NCBI GenBank assembly: GCA_023055505.1 | Contig: JALIRH010000062.1 | Coordinates: 248,001-312,000, forward strand | DNA from: Callipepla californica brunnescens | Lineage: Eukaryota > Chordata > Aves > Galliformes > Odontophoridae | Reading direction: 5' to 3' | DNA: 64,000 bases | Shown here: piece by piece, positions 49,031-60,697 of the stretch | How positions within the stretch are numbered: the stretch's first letter is position 1 | How the letters are laid out: each line of letters opens with the position of its first letter | Translations under genes and position numbers: made by a program | Notes under the pieces: model-generated | Databases searched by the model: none | The model's input: the letters and a program-made list of their open reading frames with translations, nothing else | What the model was told of the DNA's origin: nothing

Positions 49031-50587
49031 CTTGGCATGGGGAACACTGAAAGTTGTCCGTCTGCACTGGTCAATCTCTGTGACTCACTTTTGTTCAGGC
49101 TGTGCTTGGAGTGAATGTGACTGAAACACACTCGTGAAGCAGTACTCTTCCATCTCATTTGAGAAGCTTTGCTTTCTTGGGTAACAAGAATGAAGGGAAT
49201 CCATTGCACATACTTCACCTAGGCACTCCTGGGCAATTAGATTGCTGTTGCTTTTAAGAATGTCTTCTGTGGTTAAAGAGTGAACTGGGTATCCAGACGT
49301 GTAAACAAGACTGGGATTTATTCATACTTGAAATGTGCCTTTCACCTTGAGTCTTGCCTGTATTTTCATGTCACTGTTAGTGGAACCCCATTTCATAATT
49401 GCTCATGCCTGCCTGGCCACCTGTTTGATGGGCTCCTTTTCTCAGCTTCACCTGCCTTGCCATCAGCAGACACTATGCTGGGATCAAGCAGCAGTGATCT
49501 GGGGAAAAAAGGAGCCTGAATCAAATCGCTGGGAGGAGTCTCATGTTCTTAAGCCACAGTACTGTAAAGGCATAGAAGTTTTAATGGCTCAGAGTAATGC
49601 TAATTTATCACCTTAATGTTGAAAAACAGAGAAGTATCACATTGTTTGTTGGGTAAGTTTTGCAATCCTGAAAGAGTTTCATGAGTTGGGAAGTCTTATG
49701 GCTACCGTAGTTCCTAATTTCTTATTTAAATTTCTGTTACCACTAGAGTTCACTGTACTCATCAGTGACTTCCATTAAAGTCAGCTTAAGCTTTTGCTAA
49801 GTGTGCTTTGAAAAGATAGACTACTGTTTGATACCAGTACTGTTCTCACTTAAGTTTCACGCTTAAGAAAGAGTGTGGGTGTGTGAAGATAAGTGTGTGA
49901 ACTGACATTAATCAGTGTTTTGTAATACTGAAGTGTTGTGTAGGAGTATAAAAGTCATGTTAGTAAAGAGGGGAACATTTCTGAGGGAAAACTGACACAT
50001 TTGTGTGCTCAGAACTAAAGTGGCAGAAATTCAAGGTTCTGTTTGTAGGCTGTTTAATCACTTTTTTACAAGGGCATTGCTGTTCCAGTGCTCTTTAATT
50101 GGTTACTTATGTAACTTCACTAGCCCTGCGACAAGCGCTGTGAAATCCCAGGTGCTGCAAATTTCAGTACAGTAAAATAAGGGCAGCTTTCAAGGAAGAA
50201 CTGAGCACCCACTATGTGCGTACAGCATGTGTGTAGAGAACTGCTCCCTTCTTTTCCCATCAGGAGAAATGATCCCTGCTATGATTTCTAGGAACAATGG
50301 GATACTTGTGAATATTCATTTACTATTTGACAGATATTGATAAATTTCATGTTTTGACAATATTAAAAATGTATTTAAAGGTAATAAAATCAGATGCTCT
50401 CCCTGGATCTGTGTATGAAGATTTCTGCTTCACATGGTGCAGTTGCACATGCAACTGTGTCATGCCTTTGCTGGAGTTGTATTCAGCACCCTCTGTCCGG
50501 TTCTTTGCGTGCAGCAGCAATGAATTATATTCTATAGTGCAAGTTAGAAAATAAGCAGATATTTATGTTCATCCATTATCATTTTAG
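49031..50587. other. Presumed end of CD274 intron 1
   Basis: Unique-looking sequence ending in the attttag acceptor before the signal-peptide exon. No additional exon recognised. Short frames (49280-49519, 49335-49616) overlap in two phases and are not convincing. Confidence 0.45.
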
Positions 50588-50656
50588 GTTTTGCCTACAT
50601 GATGGAAAAGCTTTTTCTTCTACATGTATTTCTATTCTGCTGGCGCTCCCTAAATG
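50588..50656 (+). CDS. CD274: CD274 exon: 5' UTR end and signal peptide
   Basis: Acceptor attttag ends at 50587; donor AATG|GTAAGA at 50657. After 11 untranslated bases it codes MMEKLFLLHVFLFCWRSLN plus one base (phase 1), a typical hydrophobic leader. Confidence 0.93.
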
Positions 50657-53600
50657 GTAAGAAGCTGAGTTGCAAGAAGTAGCAGAACCACTTGTTTCCT
50701 TTCTACGTGTAAGCATGGAAATGTTAATTTCTTGTTTTTCTTGCAGGTGCTAGTGTTTTGCTCATTTTTATGTATTTCTTTCTTTTTAGCTGAACGTTTT
50801 AAATAAAAAGATCTCTGTATGTTTCCACTCCACGCAATCTCTGCATGTTTTATGTGAGTGCTTTAATGTGTGGCTACATTGTTGAGATGCTGGCAGGGAT
50901 TTCAGAGACATCATGAAGGCAGGATACTATCTTCATGAAGCAAAATGTTATTGGTAGTGTTAGGTCTGGCTAGGTGTCCTTGAACATCCCCTGAGAAAAG
51001 AACTGGCTCTTCTATAAAGGGAATATTCTCACAGGAGGTACTAACAATGGCCTGTTACTGTTCTGAAAGCAACAGCTGAGGGTGTGCATTCACACACACT
51101 ATTGTTTTTAGAACAGGTTCATACTGTGTACCTGCACAAAACAGATGTCTGCAAGCATAAATAGCCCTGTTTGCTATTGGGAAAATGAATGCAAAAAGAA
51201 CCTCAGTGAGAACACAGCAGACACTTTTGGTCCTCAAAATGTCACGTAAACATGATGTGACATCAATTAAGCATGGTTTTAAAAAAATACTTGTAACTGG
51301 AAAACTAAGTTTTGTTTAAATTTTTTTTTTCAGCTTTATTCACAGTTGAAGCTCCCAGATCACTCTATACTGCAGAACTTGGCAGCAATGTGACCATGGA
51401 ATGCATATTTCCAGTGAATGGAAAACTAAAGTTCAAGGATTTAAGTGTCATCTGGGAAAAAAAAGATGAAGTTAGAAAGGATGTTTATTTGCTTCTCAAA
51501 GGGAAGGAAGACTCTGGAGGTCAGCACAGTGATTTTCAGGGAAGGATAAAGCTGTTGAAAGAAAATCTGGATTTTGGGCAGTCTCTCCTTCAGATCAGCA
51601 ATGTGAAGCTTGGAGATGCGGGACTTTACCACTGCCTTATTGAGTATGGGGGAGCTGACTACAAGACCATCAATCTGAAAGTTCAGGGTGAGAGATCTAC
51701 TCCAGGAGGTTCACTGCTCTATGATACTGTGGGAAGATGTGGGGGCAGTCCTGGCAGGAGGGCATGTCTGCACTAGCATTTCAAGGAGGCCATGAGGAGC
51801 AGCCTCATGGCCATGCACCACTATATAGCCTTGTATTTCATCTAGGTGGAAACCATATTCTCTCCTTAATTACTCCAACATATGAGGAACACTCTGGTAA
51901 ATGCCAGTTAGACAGCTATTTCAACATTATAATATGCCCTGCACAACAGTAATATTTACTTTCCCTACCAGGAGTACTATTTACAAAAACAAACAAACAA
52001 ACAAACAAACAAAAACTGATGCACAGAAGGCTGGGATAAGGAAAAGGTACCTTGGTAATAGACGCTGTTCTTCTAGTTTTCTCCAAGTAAAGATTCTCTT
52101 TCATCTCTTTAGCTCCTTACAGAACCATAGCCCAAGAAGTGGTAAGGACAGGAGACAAAGAGTGGAAGTTAACTTGTCAGTCAGAAGGATACCCAAAAGC
52201 TGAGGTGATGTGGCAAAATGAAGAATGTCAGGATTTGACTGATAAGGCAAATACAAGTTATGAAACTGGAAGTGATCAGCTGTATCGTGTGACGAGTATT
52301 CTCACAATCAAAAACAGAACTCGTGAAAATATTCGTTGCATCTTCTGGAATAAAGAGATTCAAGAAAATACATCGGCAAATTTGTACATACTAGGTAATT
52401 CCTCCAAATTTCATTTATGGTAATATATTTCAAGATATTATGTCATTTTGTCTGAGTTGAATCAACCATTGTTTGTTTCACATTCCTGCCTAATTTTGGA
52501 AAGGCTAAAATGGAATACCCATGCTGCTGAGTTTTGCCAACAGCGTATACTTCCACTGTAGCAACACTTTCATTATGGATCTGTTGATGGAGCTAATTGT
52601 TCAGAGGTGGGAATTTTATACAATCTACATGAAAACTGAGCGTTAACCTGTTATAAAAAAAGATCAATTGTTTGAAAAGCATATAGCTTGGAGATCAGAA
52701 GTGAGACCCTCTCATATAAGTTAAACATACTTTAAGAAAAATTCTGTCTCTGTTATGAGAATTGTCAACAACCTGGTCTTTCTGAGCATTTGAACAACCT
52801 GGTCTTTACCTGCCAATACAGCTTTTGCTGTGAGCACATTTAAATTTAACATCTTGCTAAAAATGCTTGTGCTTCTTATGACTGACAGGGTAGGATGGAA
52901 GCAGGAAGCTAGAGCGGGGAAGGTAAGCCATCCCTTCACAGGGTGGAGAGAAGACAAGTTCCATTCTGATAGGAAATGCATTCAGGATTGAGGAATGCCC
53001 TTTGCATTCCATACTTTACCAGAACAAAGTGATACTTTCTTTACTTTGTGTAGCAGCTCTTTCCTGTAGTCTTGATGAACACTGAGCTGTGAGTAATACT
53101 TGGCACTTTGGTGACGAGCAGGATCTATGACAGGAGGAAAGGCACTTTCCAGTGGAATGCAGGAAGCAAAAATAGACAGGAATTTGTTAGATAACCTTTA
53201 TCTAATATTTGTTAGATAATGAATGCACTAAAGTACACCACCAGCCTTAGACAAAATCTAAAATACCGTTATGACATCAATTATCTTAACAAAAATAATA
53301 ATGCAAATGAAAGAAAAAGGGAGAAGCTTATGCAATTCTGCAGTGCTCTTCCCCTACTCCTTTTTCCTAAAGATTCAGCTGATGATGTTCTGTGGACTGA
53401 GAGCAAGCACTTTGTTTGGCCATTTCTCATTGTGACAGTCCTCGCTGGATCAGTGTCAATTACTGTCTGCATATGGAAAGGTACATTCAAGATATTTATT
53501 TTTGTGTATCAATCTTTCCTGTTGGTTTATCTTTGCAAAAGTCAGATGAGATAAGAAAAACCTTTCCTAGATCCTTAATCATGAAATAACTTTTTTTTTT

Positions 53601-54752
53601 TATCACACAGTTTTTTTCTTTATTTGACTCAATCAGATTTGAGCTGTTAGGTTAGCAGAGAAGAATGGCTTGCCAGCCACCCTCAGGTCATTTAATCATA
53701 CAGCTCTATTAATTTTTCTTATAGGTAGAGCAGTAATGGTTAATACAATATTATATCGATCCATAAGGGTGTGCTTTGTGAACCTACCTGAAATGGAAGT
53801 TATTCTGAATGCTCAGAGTGGATAGTGCAGGTTTTTTGGCATTTTCTACTGCATTCTGTAAACAGTGCACACACTTTTTTTTTTTTTTTTAACTGATCTG
53901 TTATGAACTCTAGACACATCCTCATTCTTGTTAAAATACTATAAAAAATGATAGATTACAAATGAAGTGGTTGGTTCAATTTTCAGTCTAAAAGATTTTT
54001 TTCTCTTATTTTCTTTCAGCTAGAGCAAGGAAGGACAGTAGGACATGTATGGCTAAACCATCAATAAATATAGCAAGTATGTACCTGTGGCATAAATCTA
54101 GCTCAGTTGTCTCTTATGGAAATAAGAAAAAAAAGAATTCTGTAACTGAAAATTTATTCTATAATGATGGCAATGACAGGCAAAACTCCCTTTATCTGTC
54201 ACTTTTTTCCCTAATAGATGTTTTTCCCTCCTGTTAACACTGATGTTATTTAGCAGGAGTCACTGAATGGCCAGTACCACTGTGACAGTCAGACAGGAAA
54301 AGGAACAGGGCTAACACCTACCATGGTATTAGACTAAAAATTAGACTAAATTAGACTAAAGTACTTCAGTATTCTCTACTGAAGGCTTTTTAAAATTTTT
54401 ATTACTATTTGGATGTTGTTTGGCTTTATTTAGAGATCACTTTAAAATGCACTGCTCTGTGCAAGTTAGTCTATACAGACATGATTTTTCCTTAAGAAAA
54501 CCTATTTTAAAAATATTTGTCCAAAACAGACAAAGTATTTGGTCTTAATCCCTTTCCTAATTTGCCACGTGCTTCTTGGAAGCCCTGATAAAAGTTTAAC
54601 AAAGTTTTATCACTGCATGAATAGTTTTATCTGTGCTGACTGTTATCTGTGTTTGTGGTTTATTTCAAGAGCTGTCAAGAGATAAAGATGCACACGACTG
54701 CAGAGGTCCTTCTTTTGAAGATGAGGAGCTGAAATGTAAGCGTAAACAGTAA
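50599..54752 (+). CDS. CD274: CD274 (PD-L1, B7-H1), whole coding gene, six coding exons
   Basis: Type I membrane ligand of PD-1 that restrains T cells. Joined exons give 313 aa: signal peptide about 1-20; IgV domain 21-137 with C43, W60 and D114-x-G-x-Y118-x-C120; IgC domain 138-231 with C159, W171 and C213; stalk 232-245; transmembrane helix about 246-266; cytoplasmic tail 267-313. Marker strings shared with PD-L1s are LYTAELGSNVTMEC, YGGADYK and EGYPKAEV. Sequons lie at N38, N184, N205 and N223. C176 is an extra cysteine in the IgC domain. All internal introns are phase 1, as in B7 genes. The start is a tandem ATG (50599 and 50602); the second has A at -3 and G at +4 and is probably the main start (312 aa). 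The neighbour PDCD1LG2 supports orthology. The tail is poorly conserved and 47 residues long. Confidence 0.96.
51334..51687 (+). CDS. CD274: CD274 exon: IgV domain
   Basis: A T-rich tract plus cag acceptor ends at 51333; donor CAGG|GTGAGA at 51688. The 354 nt, phase 1 to phase 1, code residues 20-137. They include the disulfide pair C43/C120 and the YGGADYK element after the second cysteine that typifies PD-L1. The reading frame stays open past the donor to 51776, but the homologous boundary and phase favour splicing here. Confidence 0.95.
52113..52394 (+). CDS. CD274: CD274 exon: IgC domain
   Basis: Acceptor ctctttag ends at 52112; donor CTAG|GTAATT at 52395. The 282 nt are exactly 94 codons, phase 1 to phase 1. 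It codes residues 138-231 with C159/C213, the EGYPKAEV strand and three N-glycosylation sequons (N184, N205, N223). Confidence 0.95.
53373..53480 (+). CDS. CD274: CD274 exon: stalk and transmembrane helix
   Basis: Acceptor tcctaaag ends at 53372; donor GAAAG|GTACAT at 53481. The 108 nt code an acidic stalk (DSADDVLWTES) and one membrane helix (about VWPFLIVTVLAGSVSITVCI) ending in W-K, the cytosolic stop-transfer charge. Confidence 0.92.
54020..54076 (+). CDS. CD274: CD274 exon: cytoplasmic, first part
   Basis: Acceptor ttctttcag ends at 54019; donor GCAA|GTATGT at 54077. The 57 nt keep phase 1. They code a basic stretch (ARARKDSRTCMAKPSINIA). Size and phase match the small cytoplasmic exon of mammalian CD274, though the residues hardly do. 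Confidence 0.8.
54670..54752 (+). CDS. CD274: CD274 last coding exon, cytoplasmic end and stop
   Basis: Acceptor tatttcaag ends at 54669. Codes KLSRDKDAHDCRGPSFEDEE, then LKCKRKQ and TAA at 54750-54752. A donor-like GAAAT|GTAAGC lies inside the exon at 54736, so a splice form bypassing this stop is possible. The acidic FEDEE patch is the only part resembling the acidic end of mammalian PD-L1. Confidence 0.75.
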
Positions 54753-56505
54753 TGGTAAAAGTAGCAGCAGATGTATGCAGAGTGGATCATCTGTTATCCT
54801 CACACCTAATGATGATTAGAAGTCTTGGCAGCACAGCTGGAGGAATGATGATGGGGAGGGAGACCTTAGCCTATCATTATTACCCAAACTGTATCAAGTT
54901 ACGAGATTCTGTCTCAGCAAAGCAGGAAAATAAATGACTGAGTCTTTGAAGCTCCCAAAACAGACTGTGGCATGGAACAAAAGGATGAAGTTAGGGAAGC
55001 TTTTCTTTCACTTTCTCCCTGACTTTTAAAGAGCATAAATTACCCCCCAGATCCCTCCTTGCAATACTCTACTATTGTAAAACCAAACAAAGCAAGCACG
55101 TATAGATTTCTGAACCGAACAGGGCACAGAGATACCCTACCAAAGATAATGACAGATAGGGCAATGTATTGGATTTTAAAAGAAGGAATGACCTGAGTCA
55201 CAGCGATTTCTCTGTATTTGTTAGGTTGTATTTGTTCCACTGCATCTGTTTGAACACTCTATCCTCCAGTGAGTTTGAACTATCATTTCTTATCATGATC
55301 ACATTTTGTTTCTATTTGACCTTCTTATTAATTATATTTTAGACCTTTTGTTTTGAAAATGAAAGGAATTTTTCTTGGTACTTCCAAACTCTGGGAAAGA
55401 GTCACAAAGACAATATAAGTTCTGTTATTTAGTACTTTTGTAGTTTGATTTGCTTTTTCATATAGTTCTTCTTTTTACAGACATACAAATTGAGAAGACT
55501 TAGAGAAAGCAGGGGAAGATTTTCCATTGGTGGTGAAGATTTGGCAGCCCTACTGTTCTCTACTCTGTCTGTTAAGGGAGATAATAATTTTTTGTTTTTA
55601 TTCTGTTGTTGCAACCTTCTTCCATATTACTGTAAATCGGGAGAAGCTGCAATCACCATTGCATAACAGGCCCTTGGATTCTGGCCTCTGTTTATACAAC
55701 TAAGTATGGAGAGGTTTATTTAAATGTCCACATTTTTGCTTTCTGAAGTTTATGCACTTTCAAGAATACATCCTATTGAAAATATATTAAAGATAAAGCA
55801 CTTTAGGTCTTGGACCATAAATAATTTCTTATCTTGTGCTTGAACAGTCCACCTTCTGGACTGTTTTCTGTTGAAGCTCTTGGCTCACTGAAGAGATTTT
55901 GTTTTCTAGCTTGTGAAGATTTTTTTTCAATACATTGATCTGCAATAAGAAAATATGCTATACATACAGGGCATTTTCTGTCCTTATTGTAGATCTTAAA
56001 ATGTTGTGGCTACCATCAGCTGTGTTTCAAATGGATAATGTAACCCTCTTGACAACAATGAGAAAGTTCTTGGAAATTATTAGATAAAGCTCAGCTGATT
56101 AATTTTTTTTTTTCCTAAAAAAAGGTTGTTTTGAGGATTTAATTTCCTTTCAATACATCTGGCACTATATGATTACTGACTGTTATTCTTCTGATTTAAC
56201 ATTTGGGGATAATGCAGCTCTTCGGACCTTCGAGAAGTACACGTCTTGGTTTGGACTGTTTTTTTGTTCATCCTGGAAACAGAAGAAGAGAAACCTTGTC
56301 ACTGCTAGGACATGAAATATATGTTCACGTGGTTACTTAAGAAATGCTGATGGAACATGCTCCTAGATGGTATTTCTTAATCTAGTGTTGTGTTACGTTT
56401 TGCAGGTTCATAGCTCTTCGGTTGTGTTTGTCACACATAGATTGAAATTATTTATTACAATGCTATTCATAACTGTATTTTTAAATAAAATGTTTTTTGG
56501 TGGTT
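54753..56505 (+). other. CD274: CD274 3' UTR region
   Basis: AT-rich, no CR1 and no frames of note. A first AATAAA occurs at 54929-54934 and a second, followed by a T/G-rich stretch, at 56484-56489. ATTTA pentamers occur (for example near 56448), as expected for an unstable immune mRNA. The extent is inferred, since no transcript is seen. Confidence 0.55.
56484..56489 (+). terminator. Candidate distal CD274 poly(A) signal
   Basis: AATAAA directly followed by tgttttttggtggttttttg, a strong downstream GU/U-rich element. An earlier AATAAA at 54929 has a weaker downstream context, so short and long 3' UTR forms are both possible. Confidence 0.6.
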
Positions 56506-56644
56506 TTTTGTTTGTTTTATTTTGTTTTGTTTTGTTTTTAATTATTATTATTTCCCTACCATCTTTGACCACTTGTAAGTGTCTGGTGTAAGGACTGCTC
56601 ACACTGTTTCTGGAGAACTCAGGTATTCAAATAGCCTCTAATGG

Positions 56645-56778
56645 CTCCCACAAAGATGAAACGGAATTGCCACATACTGCTGAGAAGAGTCTAGCCTCAT
56701 CTTTTTGCTTCCTGCTCCTTAGATACTTATAGACATGGATCAAATCTCCTCTGAGTATTCTTTTTTCAAGAATGAACC
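56645..56778 (-). mobile_element. CR1 fragment, antisense, abutting a sense CR1
   Basis: 'ggaattgccacatactgctg' (56662), 'gtctagcctcatctttttg' and 'atggatcaaatctcctctgag' (56734) are reversed CR1 3' UTR blocks. The far 3' terminus is missing, and the next element begins at once in the opposite direction. Confidence 0.8.
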
Positions 56779-58192
56779 CTCATCTGAGAGGCACCTAAAG
56801 ACTGGAGGATAACCAGTGTCACTCCAGTCTTCAAAAAGGGGCAAAAAGGAGGATCTGGGGAACTACAGACCAGTTAGCCTCACCTCTGTCCCTGGAAAGG
56901 TGACAGAACAGTTTGTTCTGGATGCTGTCTCCAGACAGTTGGAAGAGAAGAGAGTTATCAGGGGTAGTCAGCATAGGTTCACCAAGGGGAGGTCATGCTC
57001 AGCTGACCTGGTGGCCTTCTATGATGTTGTTAATGGCTGGGTGGGTGGGGGGAGAGCAGTGGATTTAGTCTGCCTTGATTTCAGCAAAGCGTTTGACACT
57101 GTCTTTCACAGCATCCTTATGACAGAGTTGAGGAAGTATGGGATAGATGAGTGGATGTTGAGTTGGGTTGAGAACTGGCTGACTAGCAGTGCTCAGAGGG
57201 CTATGATTGGTGGCATAGAGTCCAGCTGGAAGCCTGTACTTAGTGGTGCTCCTCAGGGGTTGGTGCTGGGTCTGGTCCTGTTCAACTTCTTCATCAATGA
57301 TCTTGATGAGGGGATGGAGTCCACCCTCAGCAAGTTTGTTGATGATACAAAACTGGGAGGAATGGCTGACATGCCATAAGGCTGTGCTGCCATTCAGCGA
57401 GACCTGAACAGGCTGCAGAGTTGGGTAGAAAGGAACCAGATGAGGCTTAACAAGAGCAAGCGTAGAGTCTTGCAACAAGGGAGGAATAACGGGATGCAAG
57501 AGACAGGTTGGTGGTTGACCTGCTAGAGAGGAGCTCTGAGGAGAGGGACCTGGGTGTTCTGGTGGATGAAAGGTTGACCATGGGTCAGCAGTGTGTCCTG
57601 GTGGCCAAGATGGCCAATGGCATCCTGGGTTGCCAGCAGGTCAAGGGAGGTTATCCTCCCTCTCTACTCTGCCCTGGTGAGGCCTCATCTGGAGTACTGT
57701 GTCCAGTTCTGGGCTCACAAGTACAAAAAAGGCAGAGATTTCCTTGAAGAGTCCAGTGGAGGGCTACAAAGATGATAAAGGGCATGGAAAACCACTCTTA
57801 TGAGGAAAGGCTGGGAGACCTGGGTCTGTTCAGCCTTGAACAAAGAAGACTAAGAGCAGATCTGATCCACGTCTATAAATATCTAAGGTGTGGGAGGCAA
57901 AGGGATGAAGCTGAACTCTTCTCAGCTGTGTATGGTGATAGAATGAGGTGAAATGGCCACAAACTGAAGCATAGAAGTTCTGCACAAATGTGTGTGGGAA
58001 CTTCTTCACAGTGCAGTGACGGAGCACTGGCACAGGCTGCACAGAGAGGTGGTGGAGTCTCCTTCACTGGAGATGTTCAAGACCTGCCTGGATACCTACC
58101 GGTGCAACCTGGGCTAGGGAGCTGCTCTGGCAGGGGGGTTGGACTCAATGATCACTAGAGGTCCTTTCCAACCCCTACAATTCTGACTCTCT
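56779..58192 (+). mobile_element. CR1 copy with decayed reverse transcriptase and full 3' end
   Basis: The longest LINE copy in the window (about 1.4 kb). It starts within ORF2, carries the reverse transcriptase region (see pseudogene entry), then the 3' UTR blocks 'cctcatctggagtactgtgtcc' (57683), 'tatctaaggtgtgggaggc' (57880) and 'gagcactggcacaggctgc' (58021), and ends with 'acaattctgactctctaag'. 5'-truncated, immobile. Confidence 0.95.
56816..57379 (+). pseudogene. CR1 ORF2 reverse transcriptase remnant
   Basis: Part of the RNA-dependent DNA polymerase that copies CR1 RNA at the target site. Motifs in order: [52 protein letters not shown] and FVDDTKL (the catalytic FxDD). A frameshift lies just upstream (the VTPVFKKG start is in another frame near 56818-56838). 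TAA at 57377-57379 interrupts the domain, since matching sequence (GCAAIQRDLNRLQSWVERNQ) continues in frame after it. A second remnant ([12 protein letters not shown]) follows near 57560. Nonfunctional. Confidence 0.93.
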
Positions 58193-60599
58193 AAGCGGTT
58201 GCTTTTTTTTTTTTTTTTTTAAATAGATGAATATACGTAAATGGAATAAAGAGAACATGAAATATGTTTTGCAAAAGTTAGGTAACCCCTAAAGGAGGTC
58301 TTTTAAAATTAATCTGGTAAAAATTAAGAAAATAACAGTGTAATGAATGTGGAATAGTTCTAGTAAATGCATGTTTAGAATCCAAGTCTGTATAATGCCC
58401 TAAGTGGGAATAAATCCAGTAAAATTACTGTGTTATTAAAAGAATAATTCAAGTATAAAAGCTCTGTATAACGCTTTGAATAAACTTGTTTGGATGCATG
58501 TTGTCAGCATTGAACTCAGACTCCTTTCAGAATGAAACAGTTCTGAATTCAAAATGAAACTGGAACTGCTTATAAATTCCTTAGAAACTTGGTGGTTTTC
58601 TTTAGCCACAGTCACTTCTTTTCTGACACAGCTTGAATAGGAACTGCATTATTCAACAGTAGTTGTTAAATGGGTTATGAGAGCCAGATGGATAGCTGCT
58701 GCTGCCATGCAAACAGGATACAGTCCTTCTACATTCTGAAAATCCTAGCTGTTATTTGAACCTTATTCTCCCAATGATTGCGTAAAGATGTGAGTATAAT
58801 GCTGCTAAAATACAAATCTAAATTAACACTATTTCTGGCTGACAGATTGCAGATTTTGCTTAATATTCTAAATATTTACTTAAACCAGTTTTATTTTCAA
58901 GGACTTGGAGAGAATGAATTCTGAATCAGATGCTAAGTCACAGATTCTAAAATAGACTGATATAACTTCAAACTCTGGGGAAGGAAAAGTTTTAGGAACT
59001 GAACCTGAGTCTCTAATTCAGTCTTCCGACTGACACAGGTGAAGGCAGAATAGGAATGTTAGCAGTCCTCTACAGCCTGTGGACTGGGATTTTGCTGTTT
59101 GTAAATTTTACATTCTGAAATTCAGGGAAAAGTTGTAAAAAGAAAACATAACCCTGCATCAATTTGTGTTCATATGTTCCTGGTTACTTTCTTTTTATTG
59201 GTATCAACCTGTTGTCATCTGCATGGTTGTTTTGACTGCATAGTGAATCTGCAGAATTCCACCTTGTGCATTTCCAGGAAAAGTCTGTAAAAGCTGGAAA
59301 TTGCACTGAAATGTTGGCCTATATTGTTCAGCACTGCTACTAATAACTGAAAGGTACACACTCTGCAGAATACTTGGCTGCATTTTGTTAATATCATTTT
59401 CTTGTAACAAAGATTTCAACCCAATCTTATTATAGTATCTATGGAAAAAAATATTTGAGGTTTTATTAGTACAACCATATTTGACATTGAATGAAAATAA
59501 ATGGCAGATGCAACAAGTGGTGGTTGTCACATGTATTGCAATTGTTGTAATTATAGTTGGTTACAGATGCATTTAAACAGTGCAGGGAGAGTGAAAACTG
59601 AAAGTGAGGGAGAGCAAAGAAGTAAATGAGAAATGTTATTGTCTCACCTGAAAGCTGGAGATGGAGAGCAGGCTGAAGTGATGAAAGTAGGCTGCCATAG
59701 GTGATGTGAGCATCAGAGGCAAAGCAATGAGCTCAGCAGTAGCCTAATTACCTAGAGAGGTGAACAAGTTTTACACTGAGTGCAACAGCAGAGAACAGAC
59801 AACAGATGAGAGTGTGTGTGGGTGCTGTTGCAGACAAGGAGAGAAGTCTGTGTCCTCAGGACCTACTGGGATAGGAGCAAGACACAGACTTTGAACAAAT
59901 ACTGTTTTTTATTAAATTAACATCTAACGTATGTTTTTTATGGAGTCCCTGAAGTGAAAATGAAGTACAATCTTTGTGCTTACAAGATACAGATATTAGG
60001 TTGGTTTTTGCTTATTTTTTCACATGGGATTTTAGATCTTTTAAGAAAACAAATGAACTAACTAACAAAAAACACCCACAAAAACTGGATTCCTCATTGA
60101 GTGGGGAAAAAAGTGCAGCCATTTAATGACTAGGTTGAAAAGTCCTTTTTATGGATTTTGGAAGGCTGGGAGATTTTGAAGCTTCTAGGAAGGAGCATGA
60201 TACACAAGACTTTCAGTGGCAGAGAAATACAAAGCAAACAGTGATGGCCTCAACAGAGTTATGCAGTGTTACTTAATATCTGTATAAAAACATACTACGT
60301 TTCTGCAAGGACGGCCATTACAAGGAGTGCTACAATCATGTGAGCCAGGTACTGCTGATGATCAGCTTCCTTCTGCCTTAACAGTCCAGGGGATGTCATG
60401 TTAACACAGCTTGATTCTTCTGGGCATCGGCAGTGCCAGGGGGTCTTGTACTAACGCATTATATTGAGATACTCCTTTTATCTGAGAAAATTGCTATGAT
60501 CTTTCAGACACAAGAGTGAAGGGAACAGAACTGAATTCACAGTTCATGCTGCTCAGAGGTAGGTTTCAATCTTTACTACTGAGGAGCACATTGCAAAGA
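58193..60599. other. Spacer between CD274 and PDCD1LG2
   Basis: AT-rich. A T tract lies at 58203-58220. A minus-strand frame 59204-59530 (108 aa) has no recognised domain. No exon was recognised. Confidence 0.5.
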
Positions 60600-60697
60600 T
60601 CCCTTGACAGCCTTCTCTGGGTGGCCATGCCTGGGCAGGAGGGCAGGACCAGATGTCCTCCAGATGTACCTTCCAACTTCAATCATTCCGTGACACT
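60600..60697 (+). mobile_element. CR1 3' end remnant, sense
   Basis: 'ggcaggaccagatgtcctcc' (60641), 'taccttccaacttcaatcattc' (60666) and a terminal 'ccgtgacac'. About 100 nt of an old CR1 tail. Confidence 0.65.

Noticed and set aside
57065..57499. 144-aa minus-strand frame opposite the reverse transcriptase.
   Set aside because: Shadow of the CR1 ORF2 remnant on the other strand.
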